The notes under the pieces were generated by a model that was given only the letters and a program-made list of their open reading frames with translations, searched no databases and was not told the DNA's origin. Shown one piece after another: positions 28,861 to 37,455 of a stretch of 64,000 nt of DNA. The stretch is from RHKX01 sp041393495 (GTDB lineage: Bacteria; Actinomycetota; Thermoleophilia; Solirubrobacterales; 70-9). The position numbers and the translations under genes were made by a program. The stretch covers positions 62,001 to 126,000 of the forward strand of contig JAWKKA010000006.1 in assembly GCA_041393495.1 (NCBI GenBank). The letters are read 5' to 3'. Every line of letters begins with the position of its first letter. Within the stretch, counting starts at the first letter, position 1.

Positions 28861-29681
28861 TGCCGCGGCTCGCGGCCGGTCAGCTCGCGGTAGAGCTCGT
28901 TCGGCCGGGTCCCGGTCAGCGCCGCGACGACCTGGGCGGCGGCGCGCGGCCGCGCGCCCGACTGGACGAGGCGGCGGAGGGCATCGACCGCGAAGGCGGT
29001 GTCGGGCGCGGCGGCGCGCTTCTTCGACGCCGCGATGACGACGACGATCTCCCCCTTGACCTCGCCGCGGAAGCGGCGGGCGAGCTCGCCGAGGGTGCCG
29101 CGGGCGACCTCCTCGTGGAGCTTGGTGAGCTCGCGGCAGACGGCGGCGGGGCGGTCGGGGGCGAGCGCGGCGAGCGCCCGCAGCGAGCTCGGCAGCCGCC
29201 GCGGCGATTCGAACGCGACGACGGTCTCTGTCGACTGCAGGACCCGCTCGAGCTCGCCGGCCCGGCGGGGCAGGAACCCCTCGAACCGCCAGCGGTCGGC
29301 GGGCAGGCCGGACGCGACGAGCGCGGTCGTGATCGCCGTCGGCCCGGGCAGGACCTCGACGTCGATGCCGCGCTCGATGCAGGCCCGGACCAGCCGGAAG
29401 CCGGGGTCGGAGAGGACCGGCGTTCCGGCGTCGCTGAGCAGGGCGACGCGGGCCCCGCGCTCGATCGCCTTGGCGAGCTGCGGCGCCCTGGCCTCCTCGT
29501 TGGCCTCGTGGTTGGAGACGAACTGCGGCGGATCGAGGTCGAGGCGCTCGTAGAGGCGCCCAGCGCGGCGCGTGTCCTCGCAGGCGACGAGGTCGGCGTC
29601 GGCGAGCGCCTGGCGGACGCGCGGCGAGACGTCGCCGATGTTGCCGATCGGCGACGGGCAGACGATGAGCCGGCCCGCCAT
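28857..29681 (-). CDS. rsmI: 16S rRNA (cytidine-1402-2'-O)-methyltransferase
   Basis: From ATG at 29681 the protein is 274 residues. It has the tetrapyrrole-methylase fold with LIVCPSPIGNIGD at 5-17, CEDTR near 34, LLSDAGTPVLSDPG near 80 and LPGPTAI near 109. RsmI methylates the ribose of C1402 in the ribosomal P site. It starts one base into the stop of the ROK kinase gene (TGATG) and ends overlapping the helicase start, so the three are co-translated. The larger upstream reading frame is an antisense artefact of high GC. Confidence 0.96.
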   Translation of the reverse strand: MAGRLIVCPSPIGNIGDVSPRVRQALADADLVACEDTRRAGRLYERLDLDPPQFVSNHEANEEARAPQLAKAIERGARVALLSDAGTPVLSDPGFRLVRACIERGIDVEVLPGPTAITTALVASGLPADRWRFEGFLPRRAGELERVLQSTETVVAFESPRRLPSSLRALAALAPDRPAAVCRELTKLHEEVARGTLGELARRFRGEVKGEIVVVIAASKKRAAAPDTAFAVDALRRLVQSGARPRAAAQVVAALTGTRPNELYRELTGREPRQ

Positions 29682-30682
29682 CAGGCCGGCGTCCGGGTCG
29701 CGGCGAGCGTGTCGGCGGCGAGGAGCGCGGCGCCGATCATGCCGGCGTCGGCACCGAGGGCGGCGGCGCGGACCGGTGTCTCGTTCTGGGGCGGCAACGC
29801 CCGCTCGCGGAGCTCCTCGCGGGCCGGGTCGAGCAGCAGGTCGCCCGCCGCCAGCACCCCGCCGCCGACGACGATCACCTCCGGGTCGAAGATGTTCGCG
29901 AGGCCGGAGAGGGCGACGCCGATCCGGCGCCCGATCGTCTCCAGCACCGCCACCGCCACCGGGTCGCCCGACCGGGCGAGAGCGGTGACGAGCCGGCCGT
30001 CGACCGGCTCGCCGGCGGCGGCGGCGCGGCCGAGGCCGGAGTCGGGCTCGGCGGCAGCGGCGCGCGCGGCCTCGGCCTCGAGCGCCGTCCCCGAGGCGAT
30101 CGATTCGATGCAGCCGCGGTTCGGGCAGTTGCCCTGGCAGGGTGGGCCGTCGATGTCGACGACGACGTGGCCGAGCTCGGCGCCGGCGCCGTGGAAGCCC
30201 CGGTAGGGATTGCCGTCGAGGATCAGGCCGCCGCCGATCCCCGTGCCGATCGTCAGCAGGACGACGTGGCGCGCCCCGCGGGCCGCCCCGAGCCGGTTCT
30301 CGGCGATCGCGGCGGCGTTGCCGTCGTTGTCGATCGCGACCGGCCGGCCGAAGCGCCCGGCGACGCGCTCGCGGATCGGCACGTCGACCAGCGGCAGGTT
30401 GACGGCACTGACGCAGAGCCCCCGCTCGCGATCGATCGTGCACGGGACTCCGAGCCCGATCGCCGCGGCGCCGGGGCGGGCGTCGATCGCGGCCCGGATC
30501 TCCCCGTCGAGCAGGTCGAGGACCTCGCCGGCACCGAGGCCGGCCGATCGGGCGACGCGGCGGTGGGCGATCCGGCCGTCGGCGTCGACGACGCCGACGA
30601 GCATCTTCGTCCCGCCGAGATCGACGCCGATCGTCTCCGCGCCGCCCCGGCGGACGGCCGGCGTGGGGCCGGACTCGGTCAC
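29681..30682 (-). CDS. ROK-family sugar kinase (glucokinase-like)
   Basis: From GTG at 30682 the protein is 333 residues. It has the ATP phosphate-1 motif GVDLGGTKM near 17, the GTGIGGGLI motif near 140 and the ROK zinc cluster CQGNCPNRGC near 176. The group is close to actinobacterial glucokinases that make glucose-6-phosphate. No N-terminal HTH is present, so it is an enzyme rather than a NagC/Mlc-type repressor. It is divergently oriented from the LCP gene, with only 42 bases between starts. Confidence 0.92.
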   Translation of the reverse strand: MTESGPTPAVRRGGAETIGVDLGGTKMLVGVVDADGRIAHRRVARSAGLGAGEVLDLLDGEIRAAIDARPGAAAIGLGVPCTIDRERGLCVSAVNLPLVDVPIRERVAGRFGRPVAIDNDGNAAAIAENRLGAARGARHVVLLTIGTGIGGGLILDGNPYRGFHGAGAELGHVVVDIDGPPCQGNCPNRGCIESIASGTALEAEAARAAAAEPDSGLGRAAAAGEPVDGRLVTALARSGDPVAVAVLETIGRRIGVALSGLANIFDPEVIVVGGGVLAAGDLLLDPAREELRERALPPQNETPVRAAALGADAGMIGAALLAADTLAATRTPA

Positions 30683-30724
30683 GAAGCAGGAAACCGGGAG
30701 GGCATGCGGCAGTATTACCGGGTA

Positions 30725-32032
30725 ATGGCACCCGGCGACCCCGAACGCCCGGATCGCCCCGAGTACAACGTCTACAAGGCCGGATCGAAGGCCTCCCGAC
30801 GCGGGCGACGCACGGAGCCGAAGGCTCCCGAAGCAGCCGCCGGCCCGTCCGGCGGCGCTCGCGAGGACGCACCCTCGGAGGGCCCGGGCTACACCGTCTA
30901 CAAGGCGCGGCGCGGCTTCAAGCGCACCGGCGACGGCCCGTCGCTGCGCGAACGCCTCGGTCGCGGCGGCGGGGCGCCGCGGGCGCCCGGTGAGACGCCG
31001 GCCTGGCGACGGGTGCTCCGCTGGGTCGCGATCGCCGCCGGCGTCTGGATCCTGATCAGCATCCTCGCCTTCGTCGTCTCGGCCCAGATCCAGAAGTCGA
31101 AGCTCGACGACAAGGCGGCGGCCGAGCTCGGCGGCTTCCCGCTGCTGCTCGTCGACGGGCAGAACATCCTCGTGATCGGCACCGACATCCGCCAGGAGGG
31201 CGTCCCCGACGAGAACGGCAACCCGACGAAGCAGAAGTGCATCGACGCCGCCTCCTCCGGCGCGGTCCATCCCGACTCCTGCCTGCCCGCGCGCGCCGAC
31301 ACGCTGATGGTCGTCCACGCCGGCGGCGGATCGTTCCGGAAGGTCTCGATCCCGCGCGACACGTTCGCGGCGATCCCCGGCGAGGGGAACGGGAAGATCA
31401 ACTCCGCCTACGCGTTCGGCGGCGCGGCGCTACAGATCAAGACCGTCGAGGACTTCCTCGGGATCGACATCGACCACGTCGCGATCCTCGACTTTCAGGG
31501 CTTCGCCGACTTCATCGACGCGATCGGCGGCGTCACCGTGAGCCTGCCGCAGCCGGTCCACTCGCGGATCAGCGGCGGATCGAGCAACGGCGGCATCACG
31601 CTGAAGCTGAAGCGCGGCGAGAACCACCTGAACGGCGATCAGGCGCTGGCGCTGGCGCGAACGCGGGAGAACCAGTCCAAGCAGGTCGAGGGCTACGACG
31701 ACACCGACCGCGCCCGCACCCAACAGCTGATCGTCGCCGGCATCAAGCATCAGCTCACGAGCCCGTGGCGGATCCCGATCAACTTCCTCAAGGGGCCGTG
31801 GATCGGCTGGAACGCGCCGAAGGCGATGGTCAGCGACATGGGCGGCTTCGTCCTCCCCCAGGTCGCGATCTCGGCGGCGATCGGCGGCGACTCGGGGACG
31901 AAGATCCTGATCCCGTCCGGCTCGACCTCGAGCGGCGACCTGATCATCCCGAAGAAGCAGTGCCGCGTCGCGGTCGAGAAGCTGCTCGGGGAGCCGGGAC
32001 CGCGGCCGCCGCAGTGCTCCCCGGCCGGCTGA
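30725..32032 (+). CDS. LytR-CpsA-Psr (LCP) family cell-envelope glycopolymer ligase
   Basis: From ATG at 30725 the protein is 435 residues; an in-frame ATG at 30704, closer to a GGGAGG, is also possible. A 95-residue cytoplasmic tail is followed by one span (about 97-118) and the LCP domain. Conserved residues are in NILVIGTD near 145, ARADTLMVV near 189, the RDTF loop near 213 and the RTRENQSKQ segment. LCP proteins attach undecaprenyl-linked glycopolymers to peptidoglycan. The cytoplasmic tail has two copies of a short motif, YNVYKA near 16 and YTVYKA near 55, suggesting a docking site. It is the first plus-strand gene of the window. Confidence 0.93.
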   Translation: MAPGDPERPDRPEYNVYKAGSKASRRGRRTEPKAPEAAAGPSGGAREDAPSEGPGYTVYKARRGFKRTGDGPSLRERLGRGGGAPRAPGETPAWRRVLRWVAIAAGVWILISILAFVVSAQIQKSKLDDKAAAELGGFPLLLVDGQNILVIGTDIRQEGVPDENGNPTKQKCIDAASSGAVHPDSCLPARADTLMVVHAGGGSFRKVSIPRDTFAAIPGEGNGKINSAYAFGGAALQIKTVEDFLGIDIDHVAILDFQGFADFIDAIGGVTVSLPQPVHSRISGGSSNGGITLKLKRGENHLNGDQALALARTRENQSKQVEGYDDTDRARTQQLIVAGIKHQLTSPWRIPINFLKGPWIGWNAPKAMVSDMGGFVLPQVAISAAIGGDSGTKILIPSGSTSSGDLIIPKKQCRVAVEKLLGEPGPRPPQCSPAG

Positions 32033-32131
32033 GGGCGTCCCCGCGCGGCAGGCCGACCCCGGCGGCGGCGCTCAGTGCTCCCCCGCCGGCTGAAGGGCGT
32101 CCGCGCGCGGCAGGCCGCCCCTGGCGGCGCT
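32012..32131. repeat. Tandem duplication of the LCP gene 3' end
   Basis: A unit of about 60 bases occurs at 32012-32072 and again at 32073-32131. The first copy contains the last codons and stop of the LCP gene (QCSPAG-stop) and the second copy preserves the same codons and stop in the spacer. A third partial copy begins at the stop of the FmdB-like gene. Confidence 0.85.
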
Positions 32132-32457
32132 CAGTCCTGCTTGGAGGCTGCCTTGTCGCCCTTGTCCGAGGTGGAGGAGGACCCGGACGACGACTCCGGC
32201 TTCGATTCCGATTCCTTCGCGCCCTTCCCCTCCTTCGACTCCGGCTTCGCCGCGTCGGCGCCGTTCGACTTGGCCGCGCCCTTGCGCGCGTAGTCGGTCG
32301 TGTAGAAGCCCGACCCCTTGAAGTGGACCGCGGGCGCATGCAGGACCCGCCGGGCCGGGGCGCCGCAGACGTCGCACTCGGTGATCGGGTCCTCGGACAT
32401 CGACTGCATCGCCTCGAAGCGGTGCCCGTTGTCGCACTTGTAGTCGTAGATCGGCAT
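32131..32457 (-). CDS. FmdB-family zinc-ribbon protein
   Basis: From ATG at 32457 the protein is 108 residues. It begins MPIYDYKCDNGHRFE with a second knuckle CDVCG near 34, the four-cysteine putative regulatory zinc ribbon of the FmdB family. It continues with the FKGSGFYTTDY block and ends in a Ser/Lys/Glu-rich low-complexity tail. FmdB was first linked to formamidase regulation, but most members have no assigned role. An in-frame ATG six codons upstream is less likely, since the family begins MP(I/T)Y. Convergent with the LCP gene. Confidence 0.9.
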   Translation of the reverse strand: MPIYDYKCDNGHRFEAMQSMSEDPITECDVCGAPARRVLHAPAVHFKGSGFYTTDYARKGAAKSNGADAAKPESKEGKGAKESESKPESSSGSSSTSDKGDKAASKQD

Positions 32458-32515
32458 CGTCAGCGGCACAATCATAGGCCGGGTGGGGGATCCGGCCGGC
32501 CCGGGGGCCGGGGGG

Positions 32516-32614
32516 CGGCGGGCGTGGCGGCGCGGGGGCCGGGAGGCCGGCGGGCGCGGGGACACGGGAACCGGGAGGCCGGCGGGCGTGGCGGCGCGGG
32601 GACCGGGAGGCCGG
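32516..32614. repeat. GC-rich direct repeat upstream of the glycyl-tRNA synthetase
   Basis: A 35-base block occurs at 32516-32550 and 32580-32614 with one difference; both end in CCGGGAGGCCGG. A partial copy lies between. The 223-base gap between the divergent FmdB and glyS genes consists mostly of this repeat. Confidence 0.75.
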
Positions 32615-32680
32615 TGGCTGCGGCCGGACGACCGAATGCCGATCGGGGGCAACGCGCGCAGCAGATACGGTTCCCTGCCG

Positions 32681-34064
32681 ATGAGTGGCACCGCCGGCGA
32701 GCAGGAAGGGCCGAGCCTCGATGAGATCGTCGCGCTCTGCAAGCGGCGCGGCTTCATCTTCCCGTCGTCGGAGATCTACGGCGGCGTCGGCTCGACCTAC
32801 GACTACGGCCACTACGGCGTCCTGCTCAAGAACAACGTCAAGAACGAGTGGTGGCGGGCGATGCTCACCGATCGCGACGACGTCGTTGCGATCGACTCGG
32901 CGATCATCCAGAACCCGCGGGTCTGGGAGGCGTCCGGGCACCTGAGCGGCTTCAGCGATCCGCTCGTCCAGAGCCTCGGCAAGTGCAAGCGGCGCTGGCG
33001 CGAGGACCATCTCCGCGAGGCGATCGCGGCCGAGGGGGGTGACCCCGAAGGCGAGATCCACTGCCCGCAGTGCGGCGGCGAGCTCAGCGAGCCGTGCCAG
33101 TTCAACCTGATGTTCGAGACCCACGTCGGCCCCGTCGCCGAGTCCGGCACCGAGGTCTACCTGCGCCCCGAGACCGCCCAGGGATCTTCATCAACTTCAA
33201 GAACGTGCTCCAGTTCGCGCGCGTGAAGCCGCCGTTCGGGATCGCCCAGATCGGCAAGTCGTTCCGGAACGAGATCACCCCCGGCAACTTCATCTTCCGG
33301 ACGCGCGAGTTCGAGCAGATGGAGATGGAGTTCTTCTGCCCGCCGGGCGAGGCCGGGCGGTGGCACGAGCACTGGATGAAGGAGCGGATGCGCTGGTACA
33401 CCGAGCTCGGAATCCGGCCCGCCAACCTGACCCTGCGCGAGCACGGTCCGGACGAGCTCTCGCACTACTCGAGCGCCACCTCCGACATCGAGTACCGCTT
33501 CCCGATGGGCTACTCGAGCTCGAGGGGATCGCCAACCGCGGCGATTTCGACCTCACCCAGCACGCCAGGTTCAGCGGCGAGAAGCTCGAGTACTTCGACC
33601 AGCAGAGCGGCGAGCGCTACGTCCCCCACGTGATCGAGCCGGCCGCGGGGGTCGACCGGGCGATGCTCGCCTTCATCGTCGACGCCTACGGCGTCGAGGA
33701 GGTCGAGGGTCGCTCCCGCACCGTCCTCCGCCTGCACCCGCGGCTCGCGCCGGTCAAGGTCGCGGTGATGCCGCTCGTCAACCGCGACGGGATGCCCGAG
33801 CGCGCCCGCGAGGTCTTCGAGTCGCTGCGCCGCCGGATCGGCGCCGAGTACGACCAGGGCGGCTCGATCGGCAAGCGCTACCGCCGCCAGGACGAGATCG
33901 GCACGCCCTGGGGGATCACGATCGACGGCGAGACCGCCGACGACGACACCGTCACGCTCCGCGACCGCGACTCGCTCGCCCAGGAGCGCGTCCCGATCGC
34001 CGACCTCGCCGACCTGCTGCTCGCCAAGCTCGGCGAGGAGTGGCGGAGCCCGAAGCTGGGCTGA
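32681..34064 (+). CDS. glyS: Glycyl-tRNA synthetase, dimeric type, with two apparent frameshifts
   Basis: Three consecutive reading frames together give a full class II glycyl-tRNA synthetase. The first frame (from ATG 32681) runs to the motif LRPETAQG. One base is then missing in the G run at 33181-33183 (the family reads ETAQGIFINFKNV), and the second frame continues with SFRNEITPGNFIFRTREFEQMEMEFF. Another base is missing at about 33514-33516 (GYSELEGIANRGD expected), and the third frame holds the anticodon-binding domain to 34064. All class II motifs are intact once these are corrected. Two lost bases in an essential single-copy gene point to consensus errors, not a true pseudogene. No second copy is visible here. 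Confidence 0.88.
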
Positions 34065-34248
34065 GCTCGACGCGCGGGGCCGCCCGACCCTTCCACGTAC
34101 CGCTATCGCCACGAAGCCGTAGCGATCCTCCGCATCCGTGCATTGAGGGGTGACGTCCGAGCGGCAACCCTGGGGCCATGCCCCGTGAACTCGACGAAAC
34201 CCACGCAATACGTGGGAACAGGCGAAGTCACCCGGTCGAGGCGAAAGG
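34065..34248. other. Spacer downstream of glyS
   Basis: This stretch holds no recognisable gene. A perfect small hairpin, CCCACG (34200-34205) and CGTGGG (34211-34216), with loop CAATA is visible, and GGGGC-CAT-GCCCC near 34172. Either could end transcription. The remnant described next begins at its right end. Confidence 0.4.
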
Positions 34249-34394
34249 AGGGGCGCCGATGCCGACCGCACCCGCCGCCTCACCCTCGCCGGCTACCGCG
34301 TCGTCCTACGTCACCTGGGCTCAGCTCGCCGGCCGGGGCGCGCGACGCTCTCGCCCGCGACCTGCGGACGATGCTCAGCCCGGCCCGCGCCTAG
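34249..34394 (+). pseudogene. Remnant of a DUF559-like (VSR-type endonuclease fold) protein, C-terminal end only
   Basis: Three short frames in a row spell a decayed C-terminus: ADRTRRLTLAGYRVV (to 34305), then after one base YVTWAQLAG (from 34307), then ARDALARDLRTMLSPARA and a stop at 34394. The pattern D-x-x-R-x-x-x-L-x-x-x-GY-R-V-x-x-x-TW-x-Q-L followed by a helix ending in R-x-x-L matches the end of DUF559 proteins, which resemble the VSR endonuclease. The rest of the gene is absent. It abuts the stop of the convergent membrane gene (34391). Two indels in 50 codons plus the missing body make real decay likelier than sequencing error. Confidence 0.5.
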
Positions 34395-34837
34395 ACCTGC
34401 GCCGCGACGATACTGATCGCGAGGAAGGCCACCGCGGCGGCGGTGACGAGCAGCAGCGTCCGCCCACCGCGACCGCGGATCGTGAACGCGAGGGCGAGGA
34501 ACGCAGCGACTCCGGTGAGGACGGCGCCGATCCAGCCGGCGCCGACGACGACCGGCTTGATCGAGCCGGAGAAGTCGTAGCACTCGTAGACGCCGGTCAC
34601 CTCGGCTCGGTTGACGTCTTCGCAGAGCTGCGTGTCGTTGACGTCGACCATGACCGCAACCGCGACGGCACAGATGATCGCGAGGGCGAGCGCGAGGACC
34701 ACCGCCCCGATCCGCAGACCTGCGTTCGCCCCGCCGCCGTCGCGCGGGCCCGAAGGCTGCGGAGCGGGCGGCGGCAGCCCGCCACCCGGTGGCGGCGTCG
34801 CAGACCCTCCCGGTGGCGGCGTCTGGGACGACTCCAT
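34391..34837 (-). CDS. Proline-rich membrane protein of unknown function
   Basis: From ATG at 34837 the protein is 148 residues. The first 40 are Pro/Gly-rich (two PPPGG motifs), followed by spans at about 42-64, 97-118 and 124-146. An extracytoplasmic loop between spans 1 and 2 has two cysteines (DTQLCEDVN and YECYDF) that could form a disulfide. I do not recognise a family. Proline-rich cytoplasmic heads of this kind are common in actinobacterial membrane proteins. A TTG three codons upstream is a possible alternative start. Confidence 0.65.
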   Translation of the reverse strand: MESSQTPPPGGSATPPPGGGLPPPAPQPSGPRDGGGANAGLRIGAVVLALALAIICAVAVAVMVDVNDTQLCEDVNRAEVTGVYECYDFSGSIKPVVVGAGWIGAVLTGVAAFLALAFTIRGRGGRTLLLVTAAAVAFLAISIVAAQV

Positions 34838-34920
34838 CGCCGCCAACCTAGTCGATCACGCGGATGGCTGCCCGTCGCCGTTTGCGGGGATGACTGCGTG
34901 ACTTCGACCACGCAATCCTG

Positions 34921-34948
34921 GCTGGCCGGCCAGCCGCGGCGCTATGCT
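34921..34948 (+). promoter_or_regulatory. Palindrome and -10-like box upstream of the R2-like oxidase
   Basis: A perfect 14-base palindrome, GCTGGCCGGCCAGC, at 34921-34934 is followed by TATGCT at 34943-34948, a plausible -10 box about 63 bases before the ATG at 35011. The palindrome would cover the -35 region, so it could be an operator. No good -35 hexamer is visible. Confidence 0.35.
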
Positions 34949-35010
34949 GGATCGACCGTCGATCGCGGCCGCGGGAAGCGGGGTCGAATGCGCGACCAGG
35001 AGGGGAAGCA

Positions 35011-36282
35011 ATGTCAGTCGCCGAGCAGAACCTGACCAGCCGAATCACCTACACCGACCTCTACCGGCGCTGGGAGCAGAGCAACTGGTCGGCGATGGAC
35101 CTCGACTTCAGCGCCGACCGGCAGGGCTGGGAGGACCTGACCGAGATCCAGCGCAAGTCGGCGCTCTGGATCTACTCGATGTTCTTCTACGGCGAGGACT
35201 CGGTTGCCGACAACCTCTCCCCCTACATCGACGCGGCGCCGAAGGAGGAGCAGAAGTACTTCCTGGCGACCCAGCAGGTCGACGAGGCGCGTCACGCGGT
35301 CTTCTTTCACCGCTTCTTCAGCGAGGTGATCGGCGCCGGCGAGGACATCGCCACCACCCTCGCGTTCACCGAGCCGCAGCTCGGCTGGGGCTACCGCAAG
35401 GTCTTCGACCGGCTCGACAGGATGGCCGGCGAGCTGCGCCGCGACCGCTCGCTGCCCAGGTTCGCGCAGGCGATCACGCTCTACCACCTGATCGTCGAGG
35501 CGAGCATGGCCCAGCCCGGCCAGCATTTCATCGAGGACTACTTCGTCCGCGCCGGGACGATGCCGGGCTTCAGCGCCGGCATGGAGCACGTCTCCCGCGA
35601 CGAGCAGCGCCACATCGGCTTCGGCGTCAAGGTGCTCAGCGAGCTGCTCGCCGAATCGGACGAGTGCAAGGCGGCCGTCGACGAGCTCCTCGCCGAGGTG
35701 CTGCCGTGGCTGTCGTCGGTCTTCATCCCGCCGAACTGGGACCGCGAGTACACGCGCTGCTACGGGTTCGAGCTCGAGGAGATCGCCGCCTGGGGCTTCA
35801 AGGCCGTCGAGATGAAGTGGAAGGCGATCGGCTACCCGATGCAGGAGATGCCGCCCGGCGTCGCCCCGATCGACTTCGACGCCGATCCGCTCGATCGCGC
35901 CGCCGACGTGATCAGGATGGCGCAGGCCGGCGTGATCGGCGAGCCCGGTCAGGATCCCGACCCCTCGCCAGAGGTCCAGGCCCTCTACTTCGACTCGGTC
36001 AGCCGCGCCGTCGATCCCGGCGTCGTCAACGGTCACGGGCCGTTCACGGTCCAGTGGCGCTTCGCCGACGCGGCGCCCTGGCACCTCGTCGTCGCCGGCG
36101 ACTCCACGCACGCGGAGGCGGGCGAGGCGACCGGCGCCGACGTGACCGTCGAGGCGAGCTGGCGCGACTTCATCGAGATCAGCAAGGGCGCCTACCCGGC
36201 GCCGCTCGCGCTCCTGCAGCGCCGGCTCCGGCTCCGTGGCGGTCCCCGCGACCTGCTCCGCCTCGCAAGGATGTTCGGCTGA
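35011..36282 (+). CDS. R2-like (ferritin-fold) dinuclear-metal oxidase fused to an SCP2 sterol-carrier domain
   Basis: This 423-residue protein starts at ATG 35011 behind a strong AGGAGGGG. The first 290 residues have the ribonucleotide-reductase R2-like four-helix layout: E62, the EARH motif at 92-95, E163 and a second E-x-x-H (EQRH) at 198-201, the ligands of a diiron or Mn/Fe site. The C-terminal part, about 330-410 (FTVQWRF, HLVVAGDS, DVTVEASWRDF), matches the SCP2 lipid-binding domain. R2-like ligand-binding oxidases hold a fatty acid by the metal site. Here a lipid-carrier domain is attached, suggesting lipid hydroxylation or desaturation rather than nucleotide reduction. No R1 subunit gene is nearby. 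Confidence 0.8.
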   Translation: MSVAEQNLTSRITYTDLYRRWEQSNWSAMDLDFSADRQGWEDLTEIQRKSALWIYSMFFYGEDSVADNLSPYIDAAPKEEQKYFLATQQVDEARHAVFFHRFFSEVIGAGEDIATTLAFTEPQLGWGYRKVFDRLDRMAGELRRDRSLPRFAQAITLYHLIVEASMAQPGQHFIEDYFVRAGTMPGFSAGMEHVSRDEQRHIGFGVKVLSELLAESDECKAAVDELLAEVLPWLSSVFIPPNWDREYTRCYGFELEEIAAWGFKAVEMKWKAIGYPMQEMPPGVAPIDFDADPLDRAADVIRMAQAGVIGEPGQDPDPSPEVQALYFDSVSRAVDPGVVNGHGPFTVQWRFADAAPWHLVVAGDSTHAEAGEATGADVTVEASWRDFIEISKGAYPAPLALLQRRLRLRGGPRDLLRLARMFG

Positions 36283-36309
36283 GCGCGGGAAGCCGGATGC
36301 GGTGGGCAT

Positions 36310-36410
36310 GGCGGTCAGCGGGGGCGGGAGGATCGCCGGTCAGCGGGATGGGCGGAATCGCCGGCCGGCGGGATGGGCGGATGAGTGCCGGTCAGCGGGG
36401 TGCGGGAAGG
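36310..36410. repeat. 25-27 base tandem repeat, four diverged copies
   Basis: Units at about 36310-36334, 36335-36359, 36360-36386 and 36387-36410 share the core GTCAGCGGGATGGGCGG or close variants. They fill the gap between the R2-like oxidase and the dehalogenase. Confidence 0.75.
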
Positions 36411-36450
36411 TGAGCGCCGACACGGCCGCTCGGCGCGGGAGCCGCAGGCG

Positions 36451-37341
36451 ATGAGCGTCGCCGCGGTCCGCGCCCCCGACGAGCGCTTCGCGGACCTGCC
36501 CGACTTCCCCTGGGAGCCGCGCTACAGCGACTGGGACGGGCTTCGCCTCGCCCGGATCGACGAGGGCGAGGGGCCGGCCGTCGTCCTCTTCCACGGCGAG
36601 CCGACCTGGTCGTTTCTGTGGCGCAAGGTGATGCCGCCGCTGCTGGCGGCCGGCTACCGCTGCGTCGCCCCCGACCTGCCCGGCTTCGGGCGCTCCGACA
36701 AGCCGACCGACCTCGACTGGTACTCCTACGACCGCCACTTCGAAGCCGCGACCTCACTGCTCGAGCGGGCCGGCGTCCGCGATGCGACCTTCGTCGTCCA
36801 CGACTGGGGCGGGCCGGTCGGAATGCGGATCGCCGCCGAGCGGCCGGAGATGTGCTCGCGGATCGTCGTCATGGACACCGGCATCTTCAACGGCCGCCAG
36901 CGCATGGCCGATGCCTGGACGGCCTTCCGCGATTTCGTCCGCCGGACCGAGGACCTGCCGATCTCCTTCTTCATCAAAGGCGGCTGCGCGAGCGATCCCG
37001 ATGCGACGGTGCTCGCCGCCTACGACGCGCCGTTCCCCGATCCGGCATCGAAGGCCGGCGCCCGCGCCTTCCCGCTGATGCTGCCGATGAGCCCCGAAGA
37101 GCCCGGCGCGGCGGCCGGCCAGGCCGCGGCGGACGGCATCGCGGCGCGGCAGCTTCCCTCGCTCTGCCTGTGGGCCGACTCCGACCCGATCATCCCGCTC
37201 GAGACCGGACGCGCCGTCGCCGAGCGCCTCAACCTGACGGCGCCGGAGACGATCGCGGACGCCTCCCACTTCCTTCAGGAGGACCGGGGGGCGCTGATCG
37301 GCGAGCGGATCGCCGCCTGGCTCGGCGAGCAGGACGGCTGA
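36451..37341 (+). CDS. Haloalkane dehalogenase-like alpha/beta hydrolase (DhlA/HLD-I type)
   Basis: This 296-residue protein starts at ATG 36451. It has the HGEPTW oxyanion loop at 48-53, as in DhlA. The nucleophile D118 in VVHDWGG is followed by W119, a halide-stabilising position. The acid is probably D245 (ADSDPI) and the catalytic base H273 (ADASHFLQED). A cap-domain Trp at 156 could be the second halide ligand. This set is that of hydrolytic haloalkane dehalogenases, which convert haloalkanes to alcohols, so a plain esterase is unlikely because the nucleophile is Asp not Ser. It follows the R2-like oxidase on the same strand after a repeat-filled spacer and may be co-transcribed. Confidence 0.85.
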   Translation: MSVAAVRAPDERFADLPDFPWEPRYSDWDGLRLARIDEGEGPAVVLFHGEPTWSFLWRKVMPPLLAAGYRCVAPDLPGFGRSDKPTDLDWYSYDRHFEAATSLLERAGVRDATFVVHDWGGPVGMRIAAERPEMCSRIVVMDTGIFNGRQRMADAWTAFRDFVRRTEDLPISFFIKGGCASDPDATVLAAYDAPFPDPASKAGARAFPLMLPMSPEEPGAAAGQAAADGIAARQLPSLCLWADSDPIIPLETGRAVAERLNLTAPETIADASHFLQEDRGALIGERIAAWLGEQDG

Positions 37342-37455
37342 CGGCGGCGAGCAGCGCGGCCGGCGTGAGCAGGGCCCGAGGCCCCTCCGATGCGGGGCGA
37401 GGCGACCGCCTGGCCGCCCCGTCCCGGGCATCGGGTCCGTAGCTGCGCAGCGGAG

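Noticed and set aside
32681..34064. Programmed frameshifting in glyS
   Set aside because: There is no slippery heptamer with a downstream structure at either site, and the enzyme family never uses it; two missing bases are simpler.
35011..36282. Ribonucleotide reductase small subunit
   Set aside because: No large-subunit gene nearby and an SCP2 domain is fused; R2-like oxidase fits better.
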